From Pseudoalteromonas arabiensis (lineage in GTDB: Bacteria; Pseudomonadota; Gammaproteobacteria; Enterobacterales; Alteromonadaceae): a stretch of 64,000 bases of DNA. Under the pieces are notes generated by a model that worked only from the letters and a program-made list of their open reading frames with translations, did no database searches and was not told the origin of the DNA. This document shows, one piece after another, positions 1 through 8,715 of this stretch (within the stretch, counting starts at the first letter, position 1; every line of letters begins with the position of its first letter). The position numbers and the translations under genes were made by a program. The DNA is taken from contig NZ_LRUF01000021.1 in the NCBI RefSeq assembly GCF_001550155.1, forward strand, positions 186,001 to 250,000, written 5' to 3'.

Positions 1-3000
1 ACTCGCGAAAATATCGCTTCTCACCTGCTACTTCACTCTCCGCTTAAAATTCAACGTGATAAGAATGAAAAAATCACGGGTATTTCTAGTTTAAAAGCTG
101 AGCAGGAATCAACCTCGACGAAAACGGTTTTCTTCATTGAAATAGACCGCCAAACTGATGCTAAAGTAATCGAGTCTTTCAAAAAAGAGCTTGAGTCTGT
201 CCTTGTTGATGTATCTATTGCTGTTGAAGACTGGCAGCCAATTCGCGAAAAGCTAGTTGCTGTAACTAAGGACTTACCAAACCGTCACCATAATAATAAC
301 AAAGACGAAGTTGCTGAAACGGTTGAGTTTCTAGACTGGTTAGCAAAAGATAACTTTACATTAATGGGCTACCGTGAATATGAGCTTTCTCCTGTTCAAG
401 GTGACTATCAGTTAAAAGGTAAAAAAGGCACAAGCCTTGGCCTAATGAAAAACACCGATGAAGAGCACAGTCGCCTTTTATCTGAATTACCTGAAGTTGC
501 TCGCCAAGAAGCACGCAGCAGTAATTTACTTATTTTGACTAAAACAAACTCTGTTTCTCGTGTTCATCGTCCAGCATACATTGATTATGTAGGTATAAAA
601 CGTTTTGATGATGAAGGTAATGTGATTGGTGAAGACCGTTTCCTTGGTTTATTCTCATCTAGCTTTTATAACAACAGCGCGACTGATGTGCCTGTTCTTA
701 AAAGCAAAATCAATCGCATTATGGAAATGTGTGACTTTGCAAAAGGCACCCATGCCTACAAAGCGGTATTAAATATTTTAGAGACCTACCCACGTGATGA
801 ACTTGTTCAAGCACGTGAAACAGAGCTACTCGAAGTAGCTATGGGTGTTTTACAAGTACAAGAGCGCGATATGTGTCGTATTTTTGTGCGTAAGGACGCC
901 TATGGTCGTTTCTTCTCATGTATGGTGTATGTGCCACGTGAGCGTTATAACACCGCACTACGTCGTGAAACACAACGTATTTTAGCAAACGCATTTAATT
1001 CTGACGATAAAGTCGAATTTACCACTTTCTTCTCTGAGTCAACATTAGCCCGTACACATTACACGGTGCGTGTGACTGACAATAATATTGAATATAACGT
1101 GAAAGACATCGAAAACAACCTAATTGAAGCTGCCCGTACTTGGGAAGATAGACTACAATCTGCGTTACTTGAAAGTGCAGGTGAAGCACGCGGTAAAGAG
1201 CTTAACCGTAAATATGCACAAGCTTTTGCCAGCTCGTATAAAGATCAAGTTCTGCCAAGCGCTGCGGTTGTTGATATTGAAAAGCTTGAACTTCTTAACG
1301 ACGAAAACAAATTAGAAATGTTGTTCTACCGTCCACAAGAAGAAGCGAATACAAATGTTGTTCGTTTAAGCTTATTCCACAAAGATGAGCCAATCCACTT
1401 ATCTGACGTTATGCCAATGCTTGAAAATTTTGGTTTACGTGTAGTGGGTGAAACACCTTACTCAGTTAAAACGACAGATGGCAAGGTTAATTGGATCATG
1501 GATTTCACCATGCTAATTGACAACAAAGGTATTGCTGACTTTGATAAAGTGTCTGCGCGTTTCCGTGCTGCACTAACAAATGTGTGGAATAACCGCTTAG
1601 AGAACGATGGTTTTAACCGATTAGTATTAATGGGTGGTTTAACAGGTCGTGAAGCGTCTATACTGCGTGCTTATGCTAAATACATGCGTCAAATTGGTGT
1701 GACTTTCTCGCAAACTTATATTGAAAGCACATTTGCAAATTATCCACATATCGCATCGCAAATCGTTAACTTATTCACTAAAAAGTTCTCAGTTAAGAGC
1801 CCAGGTAGTGAAAAGGCGCTTGAGAAGCTTGTAAGCCAAGTTTACCTAGAGCTTGAAAACGTAGCGAACCTTGATGATGACCGTATCATCCGTTTATACG
1901 TTGATATGATCAATGCAACCTTAAGAACGAACTTCTTCCAAAAAGAAGCTGATGGCCAATTTAAGTCATATGTATCGTTTAAAGTTCAGCCTTCAATGAT
2001 CCCAGAAATGCCATTACCACTGCCAGCGTTCGAGATTTTCGTATACTCGCCGCGCGTTGAAGGTGTGCATTTACGTGGTGGTAAAGTAGCACGTGGTGGC
2101 TTACGTTGGTCTGACCGTCGTGAAGACTTCCGTACTGAGGTACTGGGTCTTGTTAAAGCACAACAAGTTAAAAATACCGTGATTGTACCAGTGGGTTCAA
2201 AAGGTGGTTTCGTATGTAAACAACTACCGACTGAGCGTGAAGCGTTCTTCAAAGAAGGCCAAGAGTGTTACAAAATTTTCATCCGTGGTTTATTAGATAT
2301 CACAGATAACATTGAACGCGGTGAGATTGTTCCACCAGTTGATGTTGTTCGTCACGATGAAGATGACCCATATTTAGTTGTTGCTGCCGATAAAGGGACT
2401 GCAACCTTCTCTGATATCGCAAATGGTATCGCAAATGAATATAACTTCTGGCTAGGTGATGCATTCGCATCAGGTGGTTCAGTAGGTTATGACCATAAGA
2501 AAATGGGTATCACGGCTAAAGGTGCCTGGGAATCTGTTAAACGTCACTTCCGTGAGATGGATATTGACTGTCAAACAACTGATTTCACTGTTGTTGCTAT
2601 CGGTGACATGGCGGGTGACGTATTTGGTAATGGTATGTTGCTTTCTAAGCATATTCGCTTACAAGTGGCATTCAACCACATGCACATCTTCGTTGATCCG
2701 AATCCAGATGCGGCAACATCTTACCCAGAGCGTGAGCGTTTATTTAACTTACCGCGTTCTTCATGGGAAGATTACAATAAAGACCTAATTTCGCAAGGTG
2801 GTGGCGTATTCTCTCGTGCGGCTAAATCAATTAGCTTAAGCCCAGAAATGAAGAAAATGCTTGGCACTAAGAAAGCGAGCATGACACCTAACGAGTTAAT
2901 CAAAGCTGCGCTAATGATGGAGTTCGATTTACTGTGGAACGGTGGTATCGGTACTTACATCAAGAACTCTAAAGAAACGGATGCAGACGTGGGTGACCGC

Positions 3001-4500
3001 GCAAATGATGCACTTCGTATCAATGGCGCAGAGCTTGGTGCGAAGATCTTAGGTGAGGGCGGTAACTTAGGTGCAACTCAATTAGGTCGTATCGAATTTG
3101 CGGCTAAAGGCGGTCGTGTTAACACTGACTTCATCGATAACGTAGGCGGTGTTGCGTGTTCAGATAACGAAGTAAATATTAAGATCTTACTAAACGGCTT
3201 AGTGGCTGAAGGTGACTTAACACGTAAACAACGTGATGAACTGCTTTATTCAATGACAGATGAAGTATCGCAATTGGTATTGAAAGATTGTTACCGTCAA
3301 ACACATACTTTGTCGATTACACAATCTAAAGGTGCATCAACGCTTAAAGAGAAAGTACGCTTTATTCACGCTCTTGAAAAAGAAGGTAAACTAAACCGTG
3401 CAATCGAGTTTATCCCAACAGATGAAGAGCTTGCAGAGCGCGCAGCGGCGGGTAAAGATTTAACTCGTCCAGAGCTATCGGTACTTGTTTCTTATGCGAA
3501 GATGGTTCTTAAAGAGTCGCTTGTTGTTGATGAAATTACTGAGAACTCATATTACCGTCAGCTGTTGGTTAACTCGTTCCCAGTACCACTTCGTGAGAAG
3601 TTCAACGATGCGATGGATAACCACCCACTTCGTAAAGAAATTATCGCAACGAAACTTGCTAATAATATCGTTAATGATATGGGCCTTAACTTCATGGTTC
3701 GTATGCACGAAGAGACAGGGGCAAACGAAGCTGAAATCGCACTTTGTTACTCAATTGCGAAAGAAGTGTTCCAAATGCCAGAAACGTGGTCATCAATTGT
3801 CGCGTTAGATAATAAGATTCCAGCAGCTGTACAAACAGAAATGCTTTATCAGCTTCGCCGTACGGTTCGTCGTGCAACACGTTGGTTCTTACGTCATCGC
3901 AATAAAGCACAAACAATTGAGCAAGCAATTGAATTCTTTGCACCAACATTTGCTGATTTAAGTGATAACTTAAACAACTACATGGTTGACAAAGAGAGTG
4001 AGCGTCTAGTTAAAGCTGCTGATAAATTAATTGAAAGCGGTGTTCCAAAAGCGCTTGCAACTCGTGTAGTGTCACTTTCTAGCTTATTCTCCGTAATGGA
4101 TTTAGCAGAAATTGCCAATAACTCAAATCGCGATATTGATATGGTATCTAATACCTACTTCAAGCTTGGTGCGCGTATGGGCTTACATTGGTTCTTGGAT
4201 CAAATTACTAATCAACCGGTTGCGAACCATTGGCAAGCACTTGCCCGTGCGTCATACCGTGAAGAGCTTGATTGGCAACAACGTACATTATCAGCTGTAG
4301 TACTTAATAGCTTTGCAGCAGACAGCAAAGATATTGATGCACAAATCGATGAGTGGATGGACAACCAAGATCTACTATTACAACGTTGGAAACAAATGTT
4401 ATCTGAGTTTAAAACATCACAAAGTCACGATTTTGCGAAGTTCTCAGTAGCACTTCGTGAACTAATGTTGTTAAGCCACAACTGTGACACTTCCAAATAA
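1..4500 (+). CDS. gdhB: NAD-specific glutamate dehydrogenase, large GdhB/GDH2 type (5' end outside window)
   Basis: Oxidative deamination of glutamate to 2-oxoglutarate with NAD in the cytoplasm, feeding the TCA cycle. The reading frame is open from base 1, so the ATG at 364 is internal and the true start lies upstream. 1499 codons are visible against about 1600 in the family, so roughly 100 residues are missing. The conserved catalytic core is seen around 2070-2250, with a GGLRWSDRREDFRTE stretch followed by VPVGSKGGF, and a nucleotide-binding region with GDMAGDVFGNGM near 2605-2640. The long N-terminal regulatory and C-terminal helical segments characteristic of the 180-kDa class are present. 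A strong terminator follows at 4521-4548, so it is transcribed separately from pyrD. Identification is confident; only the start is unknown. Confidence 0.95.
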   Translation, partial: TRENIASHLLLHSPLKIQRDKNEKITGISSLKAEQESTSTKTVFFIEIDRQTDAKVIESFKKELESVLVDVSIAVEDWQPIREKLVAVTKDLPNRHHNNNKDEVAETVEFLDWLAKDNFTLMGYREYELSPVQGDYQLKGKKGTSLGLMKNTDEEHSRLLSELPEVARQEARSSNLLILTKTNSVSRVHRPAYIDYVGIKRFDDEGNVIGEDRFLGLFSSSFYNNSATDVPVLKSKINRIMEMCDFAKGTHAYKAVLNILETYPRDELVQARETELLEVAMGVLQVQERDMCRIFVRKDAYGRFFSCMVYVPRERYNTALRRETQRILANAFNSDDKVEFTTFFSESTLARTHYTVRVTDNNIEYNVKDIENNLIEAARTWEDRLQSALLESAGEARGKELNRKYAQAFASSYKDQVLPSAAVVDIEKLELLNDENKLEMLFYRPQEEANTNVVRLSLFHKDEPIHLSDVMPMLENFGLRVVGETPYSVKTTDGKVNWIMDFTMLIDNKGIADFDKVSARFRAALTNVWNNRLENDGFNRLVLMGGLTGREASILRAYAKYMRQIGVTFSQTYIESTFANYPHIASQIVNLFTKKFSVKSPGSEKALEKLVSQVYLELENVANLDDDRIIRLYVDMINATLRTNFFQKEADGQFKSYVSFKVQPSMIPEMPLPLPAFEIFVYSPRVEGVHLRGGKVARGGLRWSDRREDFRTEVLGLVKAQQVKNTVIVPVGSKGGFVCKQLPTEREAFFKEGQECYKIFIRGLLDITDNIERGEIVPPVDVVRHDEDDPYLVVAADKGTATFSDIANGIANEYNFWLGDAFASGGSVGYDHKKMGITAKGAWESVKRHFREMDIDCQTTDFTVVAIGDMAGDVFGNGMLLSKHIRLQVAFNHMHIFVDPNPDAATSYPERERLFNLPRSSWEDYNKDLISQGGGVFSRAAKSISLSPEMKKMLGTKKASMTPNELIKAALMMEFDLLWNGGIGTYIKNSKETDADVGDRANDALRINGAELGAKILGEGGNLGATQLGRIEFAAKGGRVNTDFIDNVGGVACSDNEVNIKILLNGLVAEGDLTRKQRDELLYSMTDEVSQLVLKDCYRQTHTLSITQSKGASTLKEKVRFIHALEKEGKLNRAIEFIPTDEELAERAAAGKDLTRPELSVLVSYAKMVLKESLVVDEITENSYYRQLLVNSFPVPLREKFNDAMDNHPLRKEIIATKLANNIVNDMGLNFMVRMHEETGANEAEIALCYSIAKEVFQMPETWSSIVALDNKIPAAVQTEMLYQLRRTVRRATRWFLRHRNKAQTIEQAIEFFAPTFADLSDNLNNYMVDKESERLVKAADKLIESGVPKALATRVVSLSSLFSVMDLAEIANNSNRDIDMVSNTYFKLGARMGLHWFLDQITNQPVANHWQALARASYREELDWQQRTLSAVVLNSFAADSKDIDAQIDEWMDNQDLLLQRWKQMLSEFKTSQSHDFAKFSVALRELMLLSHNCDTSK

Positions 4501-4520
4501 ATGAAAAGTCGTTAAAATAC

Positions 4521-4548
4521 ATACCCCAGCTCGCTGGGGTATTTTTTT
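4521..4548 (+). terminator. Rho-independent terminator of gdhB
   Basis: Perfect 10-bp stem ATACCCCAGC / GCTGGGGTAT with a 2-nt apex spacer (some apical pairs open in RNA), followed by six T. It lies 20 nt after the gdhB stop. Confidence 0.93.
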
Positions 4549-4616
4549 GCCCTTAATTTGCAATGGTCCGTGTTAAGCGGCTACCTTGTTTATTTTTACC
4601 TAAGGAACAACAAGCC

Positions 4617-5627
4617 ATGTTTTATGATTTAGCTCGCCGTTTTATGTTTACCCGTGATGCGGAGTGGGCTCATGAATTTGCACTTAATAACTTACGCCGA
4701 TTTGCTGATACGCCATTGAGTGCCATGTGGTCACAAACTGTCCCTAATAAACCCGTTAACTTCTTAGGGCTGGAGTTTAAAAATCCAGTAGGTTTAGCCG
4801 CGGGCTTAGATAAAAATGCAGAGTGTATTGATGCCTTTGCGCAAATGGGCTTTGGTTTTGTCGAAGTTGGTACTGTTACACCACGCCCGCAAGCAGGTAA
4901 TGACAAGCCACGTATTTTCCGTTTACCTGACTCAAATGCGATTATTAATCGTATGGGTTTTAACAATAAGGGCGTTGATAATCTCGTTAACAACGTTAAA
5001 GCGGCGAAATATGACGGCATTCTAGGTATCAATATTGGTAAAAATAAAGACACACCAAACGAGCAGGGTAAAGATGATTATATTCACTGTATGCGTAAAG
5101 TATTTGAGCATGCATCGTACATCACAGTAAATATTTCATCACCGAATACCCCAGGTCTTCGTGACTTACAATATGGTGAAGCACTTGATGATTTATTGCA
5201 AAGTTTAAAAAATGAGCAGCTTGATTTAGTTGCTAAGCATAACAAGCAAGTGCCAATGCTTGTTAAGATCGCTCCAGATCTGGATGAAGTTCAAATTGCG
5301 CAAGTAAGTGAGTCTTTGATCAATAATAAGATCGATGGTGTTATTGCGACAAACACAACACTTGAGCGCGCTCTGGTACAAGGTCAACAATACGCAAATG
5401 AAGCGGGCGGCCTCTCTGGTCAGCCAGTACGAGAGCGCTCAACCCACGTGGTTAGTGAGCTTAAGCGCTTGACCGAAGGCAAGCTACCTATTATCGGTGT
5501 GGGTGGTATCGATGATGCTGACTCTGCAAAAGAAAAGTTTGCAGCAGGAGCAGACCTTGTTCAAGTTTATACTGGCTTTATTTATAAAGGCCCAGAATTG
5601 GTAAAAACGATCCTTAACGGCTTATAA
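4617..5627 (+). CDS. pyrD: Dihydroorotate dehydrogenase (quinone), class 2
   Basis: Oxidises dihydroorotate to orotate on the inner membrane face and passes electrons to ubiquinone; fourth step of pyrimidine synthesis. The frame is open from an ATG at 4563, but the ATG at 4617 is chosen: it has AAGGA 10 nt upstream, gives 336 residues like E. coli PyrD, and starts with the amphipathic membrane-associating helix. The catalytic base Ser is at residue 175 in [11 protein letters not shown], the class 2 position. FMN-binding segments are visible ([11 protein letters not shown] near residue 60; the GVGGI segment and [11 protein letters not shown] near the C terminus). pyrF lies about 51 kb further on, so the pathway genes are not clustered. 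Confidence 0.97.
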   Translation: MFYDLARRFMFTRDAEWAHEFALNNLRRFADTPLSAMWSQTVPNKPVNFLGLEFKNPVGLAAGLDKNAECIDAFAQMGFGFVEVGTVTPRPQAGNDKPRIFRLPDSNAIINRMGFNNKGVDNLVNNVKAAKYDGILGINIGKNKDTPNEQGKDDYIHCMRKVFEHASYITVNISSPNTPGLRDLQYGEALDDLLQSLKNEQLDLVAKHNKQVPMLVKIAPDLDEVQIAQVSESLINNKIDGVIATNTTLERALVQGQQYANEAGGLSGQPVRERSTHVVSELKRLTEGKLPIIGVGGIDDADSAKEKFAAGADLVQVYTGFIYKGPELVKTILNGL

Positions 5628-5651
5628 GGATCGGTTATCTAAGCAATTGAT

Positions 5652-5688
5652 CATTAATAAAATGTTCTAAAAAATCATTTTATTAATG
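5652..5688. repeat. Perfect 13-bp inverted repeat between pyrD and zapC
   Basis: CATTAATAAAATG (5652-5664) and its exact reverse complement CATTTTATTAATG (5676-5688), with an 11-nt centre. No T-run follows, so it is a poor intrinsic terminator. It ends 12 bp before a TATAAT (5701-5706) and covers the -35 region of the likely zapC promoter, so an operator is possible. Confidence 0.7.
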
Positions 5689-5706
5689 GTCTACTTTCGT
5701 TATAAT
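5678..5706 (+). promoter_or_regulatory. Candidate zapC promoter
   Basis: TATAAT at 5701-5706, 43 bp before the zapC ATG. At 17-bp spacing the -35 is TTTTAT (5678-5683), a weak match inside the inverted repeat. Confidence 0.5.
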
Positions 5707-5748
5707 AGTGTGCTAAGTAGAGAGGAATTTTTAGTTTAAGGAGGAGTC

Positions 5749-6279
5749 ATGTTACAAGCATCAAAGCAATGGAAGTGGCTTGCTTGTTCTAAAAATAATC
5801 GCCTTTTGGTCGACCTTGACCAAAATATGCAACTCTGCACGCCCTATAAACTTCGTCAGCTTACTGATGCTGTTCTTGAAGAGCCTAATTTCAGCCTTGA
5901 AGATGCTGCATTTTATCAGCAAGTCTATCAGTATCTTGAAACCTTCTCGTTATGGAATCCAGCAGAGCTTTGTCAAATTTCACTCAATGCGACAGCTGTT
6001 AAGTTTCATTTAAAGCCTGTGCTAGCTAAAAGTTGGTTTTTCCATGAATATATCGGGAGCGAGCCAAGTGTTGAGGCTGTAGTAAAATTGTGCTCGCAAG
6101 CACAAGAAGGCGAGTTTCTTATTGTTGATCATTCAGCAGATGCGTCTGTATGTATCAACTTAAGTGAGCACTTTCAGTTAGATGAAAACTTGTCATTGCA
6201 ACAGTTTGAAGCTATTAAAGTTCTTAACAATCGTATCCATCCTGTTTATATCCAGCAAAAACACTTCAAAACAGCATAA
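5749..6279 (+). CDS. zapC: Cell division protein ZapC
   Basis: Cytoplasmic FtsZ-ring-associated protein that stabilises protofilament bundles early in division. 176 residues, close to the 180 of E. coli ZapC. The recognisable pattern is an N-terminal WKW...LLVDLD segment, then LKPVLAKSWFFHEY in the middle and IKVLNNRIHPV near the C terminus. Placement between pyrD and rlmL matches the E. coli order and supports the call. The start is set by an excellent Shine-Dalgarno AAGGAGG about 5 nt upstream of ATG. No membrane segment or signal peptide. Sequence identity to the enterobacterial protein is modest, so synteny carries part of the assignment. Confidence 0.85.
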   Translation: MLQASKQWKWLACSKNNRLLVDLDQNMQLCTPYKLRQLTDAVLEEPNFSLEDAAFYQQVYQYLETFSLWNPAELCQISLNATAVKFHLKPVLAKSWFFHEYIGSEPSVEAVVKLCSQAQEGEFLIVDHSADASVCINLSEHFQLDENLSLQQFEAIKVLNNRIHPVYIQQKHFKTA

Positions 6280-6321
6280 TATCCCTTTAATTGATGGCGT
6301 TTTTGTTCGCTAAGCTATGCT

Positions 6322-6327
6322 ATAATC
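6322..6327 (+). promoter_or_regulatory. Extended -10 element upstream of rlmL
   Basis: TATAAT preceded by TGC (an extended -10, TGnTATAAT), 30 bp before the TTG start. No well-spaced -35 is visible, as expected for extended -10 promoters. Confidence 0.5.
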
Positions 6328-6357
6328 CTGCGCAATTAGCATTTAAGGGTTTTTACT

Positions 6358-8475
6358 TTGCAATTTATCGCACTTACTTCTATCGGAATTGAAAATTTAC
6401 TTGTTGATGAACTTACCGAACTCGGTGCCGAAGTCTCTAAACAAACCGTGGGCTCTGTACGTTTCGAAGCAGATAGTTTATTAGCACAAAAGATCTGTTT
6501 ATCGAGTCGTTTTGCGACGCGTATCATGATGCTGATAGAAGAGAAAGAAGGTGTTAAGGACAAAGAAAGCCTTTACAATTTTGCGCGCTTACAACCTTGG
6601 CAAGAATGGTTTGGTCCAAAGCAAACATTCGCAGTGGATTTTACAGGTACGAATCATGATCTGAAAAACACGCAGTTTTCTGGGCTGGTTGTTAAAGATG
6701 CTATCGTTGATTATTTTGCAGATCTTTACGAGCAACGTCCAAACGTCGATAAATTTAATGCAAACGTTAGAGTAGTCGCACGGCTAAATCGTCACGGTGT
6801 TGCCCTTTATATTGATTATTCAGGCCCACGTTTATCGGAGCGTGGCTATCGTCAAGATCAAGGTAAAGCACCAATCAAAGAACATTTGGCTGCTGCTCTA
6901 GTAAAACGAAGTGGTTGGCTTGAGAACGTACAACAACCATTATTTGACCCATGTTGTGGTTCAGGCACTATTTTGATTGAAGCGGCCAGCATGGCACGCA
7001 ATGAAGCGCCAGGGCTATTCCGTGAGGGGTTTGCATTTGAGCGCTTACCGAGTTTCCGCTTACAAAAATACAAAGAATTAAAAGCGGAGTTAACGGCTCA
7101 AATTACTGATCCTAAATTATGGCTTATTGGTCATGACATTGATGGCAGTGTAATCGCAAAGGCGCAAGAAAATGCTGAGCGTGCAGACCTTGGCACTACT
7201 ATTAAGTTTAAGCAAAGTGATGCGAGTAAGCTAACATCCGTGGCTAAACTACCAGGCGTGGTGATTTCTAACTTACCTTATGGTGAACGTTTAGGCTCAA
7301 TGGCAGAGCTAGTTAACTTACACCGAGGTTTAGGTGTTGGTTTCAAAAAGCACTTTAATCATTGGAAGCTAGCCTTGCTAGGTACTGACGAAAGCCTATT
7401 TAAATTGTTAAAGTTGGTAAAACTTAAACATTATAAATTTAAAAATGGTCCGTTAGATGTTGTTCTAAATCTCTATCAACTTGACGACAAACAAGTCGAG
7501 TTAAGTAAAGAAGACAAGCCAGCGCTCAATTATGAAGGCTCAACAGCATTTGCAAACCGCTTAAAGAAAAATAAACAAAATCTAAAAAACTGGCTAAAGC
7601 AAAATGAAGTGAGTTGTTATCGTGTTTACGATGCAGACATTCCAGAATATAACGTAGCTGTTGATGTTTACGATGATTCAGCAGTTATTTTTGAATATGC
7701 TGCTCCAAAAGAGATTGATGACAATACAGCACAAAAACGTCTGCAAGATGTGATTAGCCTAACGGCTGAGCAGCTAGACATTGCACCTGAAAATATCGCT
7801 GTTAAAGTGCGTAAAAAACAAAAAGGCGAAGAGCAATATACCAAGGTATCAAAACAAAACCGTACGCAAGTGGTTGAAGAGTTTGGTGCTAAGTTCAAAG
7901 TTAACCTATTTGATTATCTAGATACAGGATTGTTTTTAGATCACCGTTTGGCACGACGTTACATTCAACAAAATGCACACGGTAAACGTTTTTTAAACTT
8001 GTTTGCGTATACTGGCAGTGCATCGGTTCACGCAGCTCTTGGCGGTGCAAAAGCGATTACTACGGTAGATATGTCTAAAACCTACTTAAAGTGGGCGCAA
8101 GAAAACTTTGACCTCAATGGTATTAGCAATACGCGTTACCGTTTTGAACAAGCCGATTGTTTAAAATGGTTAGAGCATGCACAGGGCCAATACGATCTTA
8201 TCTTTTTAGACCCTCCGACGTTTTCGAATTCAAAACGTATGAAAGATGCCTTTGATGTACAGCGCGATCATATCAAGTTACTCACATGGGTTAAGAAAAT
8301 TTTAAGTCCGAATGGCACGTTGATTTTTTCTAACAATAAACGAGGCTTTAACTTAGACGAGGTCGGGCTGATGGGCTTAGGTTTAAAAGCTGAAAATATT
8401 TCAGCGAAAACACTGTCGCCAGACTTTAAGCGTAATAAGCAAATTCATAATAGTTGGCTTATTACCCATGGCTAA
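6358..8475 (+). CDS. rlmL: Bifunctional 23S rRNA methyltransferase RlmKL (m2G2445 and m7G2069)
   Basis: SAM-dependent dual methyltransferase of the large ribosomal subunit. 705 residues, the full fused length. Order: THUMP domain (about residues 45-155), RlmL Rossmann domain with DPCCGSGTILIEAA near residue 198, then the RlmK domain with YTGSASVHAA near residue 553 and DPPTFSNS at 618-625. The start is TTG at 6358, giving MQFIALTSIGIENLL, which aligns with the E. coli N terminus. Motif IV of the RlmL half reads NLPY (305-308) where NPPY is usual; see findings. The next gene overlaps its end by 8 bp, implying translational coupling. Confidence 0.96.
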   Translation: MQFIALTSIGIENLLVDELTELGAEVSKQTVGSVRFEADSLLAQKICLSSRFATRIMMLIEEKEGVKDKESLYNFARLQPWQEWFGPKQTFAVDFTGTNHDLKNTQFSGLVVKDAIVDYFADLYEQRPNVDKFNANVRVVARLNRHGVALYIDYSGPRLSERGYRQDQGKAPIKEHLAAALVKRSGWLENVQQPLFDPCCGSGTILIEAASMARNEAPGLFREGFAFERLPSFRLQKYKELKAELTAQITDPKLWLIGHDIDGSVIAKAQENAERADLGTTIKFKQSDASKLTSVAKLPGVVISNLPYGERLGSMAELVNLHRGLGVGFKKHFNHWKLALLGTDESLFKLLKLVKLKHYKFKNGPLDVVLNLYQLDDKQVELSKEDKPALNYEGSTAFANRLKKNKQNLKNWLKQNEVSCYRVYDADIPEYNVAVDVYDDSAVIFEYAAPKEIDDNTAQKRLQDVISLTAEQLDIAPENIAVKVRKKQKGEEQYTKVSKQNRTQVVEEFGAKFKVNLFDYLDTGLFLDHRLARRYIQQNAHGKRFLNLFAYTGSASVHAALGGAKAITTVDMSKTYLKWAQENFDLNGISNTRYRFEQADCLKWLEHAQGQYDLIFLDPPTFSNSKRMKDAFDVQRDHIKLLTWVKKILSPNGTLIFSNNKRGFNLDEVGLMGLGLKAENISAKTLSPDFKRNKQIHNSWLITHG

Positions 8476-8701
8476 TTTTACCTTGTATCACACCGATGGT
8501 TGTCATTTGTGTGAAATGGCAGATGAGCTATTAAGTGCTGCAAATATACCGTTTGCAGCAAAAGATATTATGGATAATGAGCAGTTAATTGAGCTTTATC
8601 AAACAAGTATTCCGGTTGTTGAAAGCAGCCAAGGCAATAAATTATTTTGGCCTTTTGATACTGTCGCATTGGCGCAGTTTATTGCTGATAACAAAGAATA
8701 A
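8468..8701 (+). CDS. Glutaredoxin-like thioredoxin-fold protein (DUF836 type)
   Basis: 77-residue protein with a thioredoxin-fold start (FTLYHTDGCHLC) and a redox CxxC at Cys12 and Cys15, then a cis-Pro motif in SIPVVE near residue 50. It fits the small glutaredoxin-like DUF836 family found next to rlmL or uup in marine gammaproteobacteria. Probably a cytoplasmic thiol-disulfide protein, with unknown substrate. It overlaps the rlmL stop by 8 bp and precedes uup by 14 bp, so it is in the same transcript. Function beyond the fold is not known. Confidence 0.82.
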   Translation: MANFTLYHTDGCHLCEMADELLSAANIPFAAKDIMDNEQLIELYQTSIPVVESSQGNKLFWPFDTVALAQFIADNKE

Positions 8702-8715
8702 GAGTAGTAATCACG

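Noticed and set aside
364..366. ATG as start of the glutamate dehydrogenase
   Set aside because: The same frame is open and family-like back to base 1 (e.g. a LDWLAKDNFTLMGYREY context), so the gene begins before the window.
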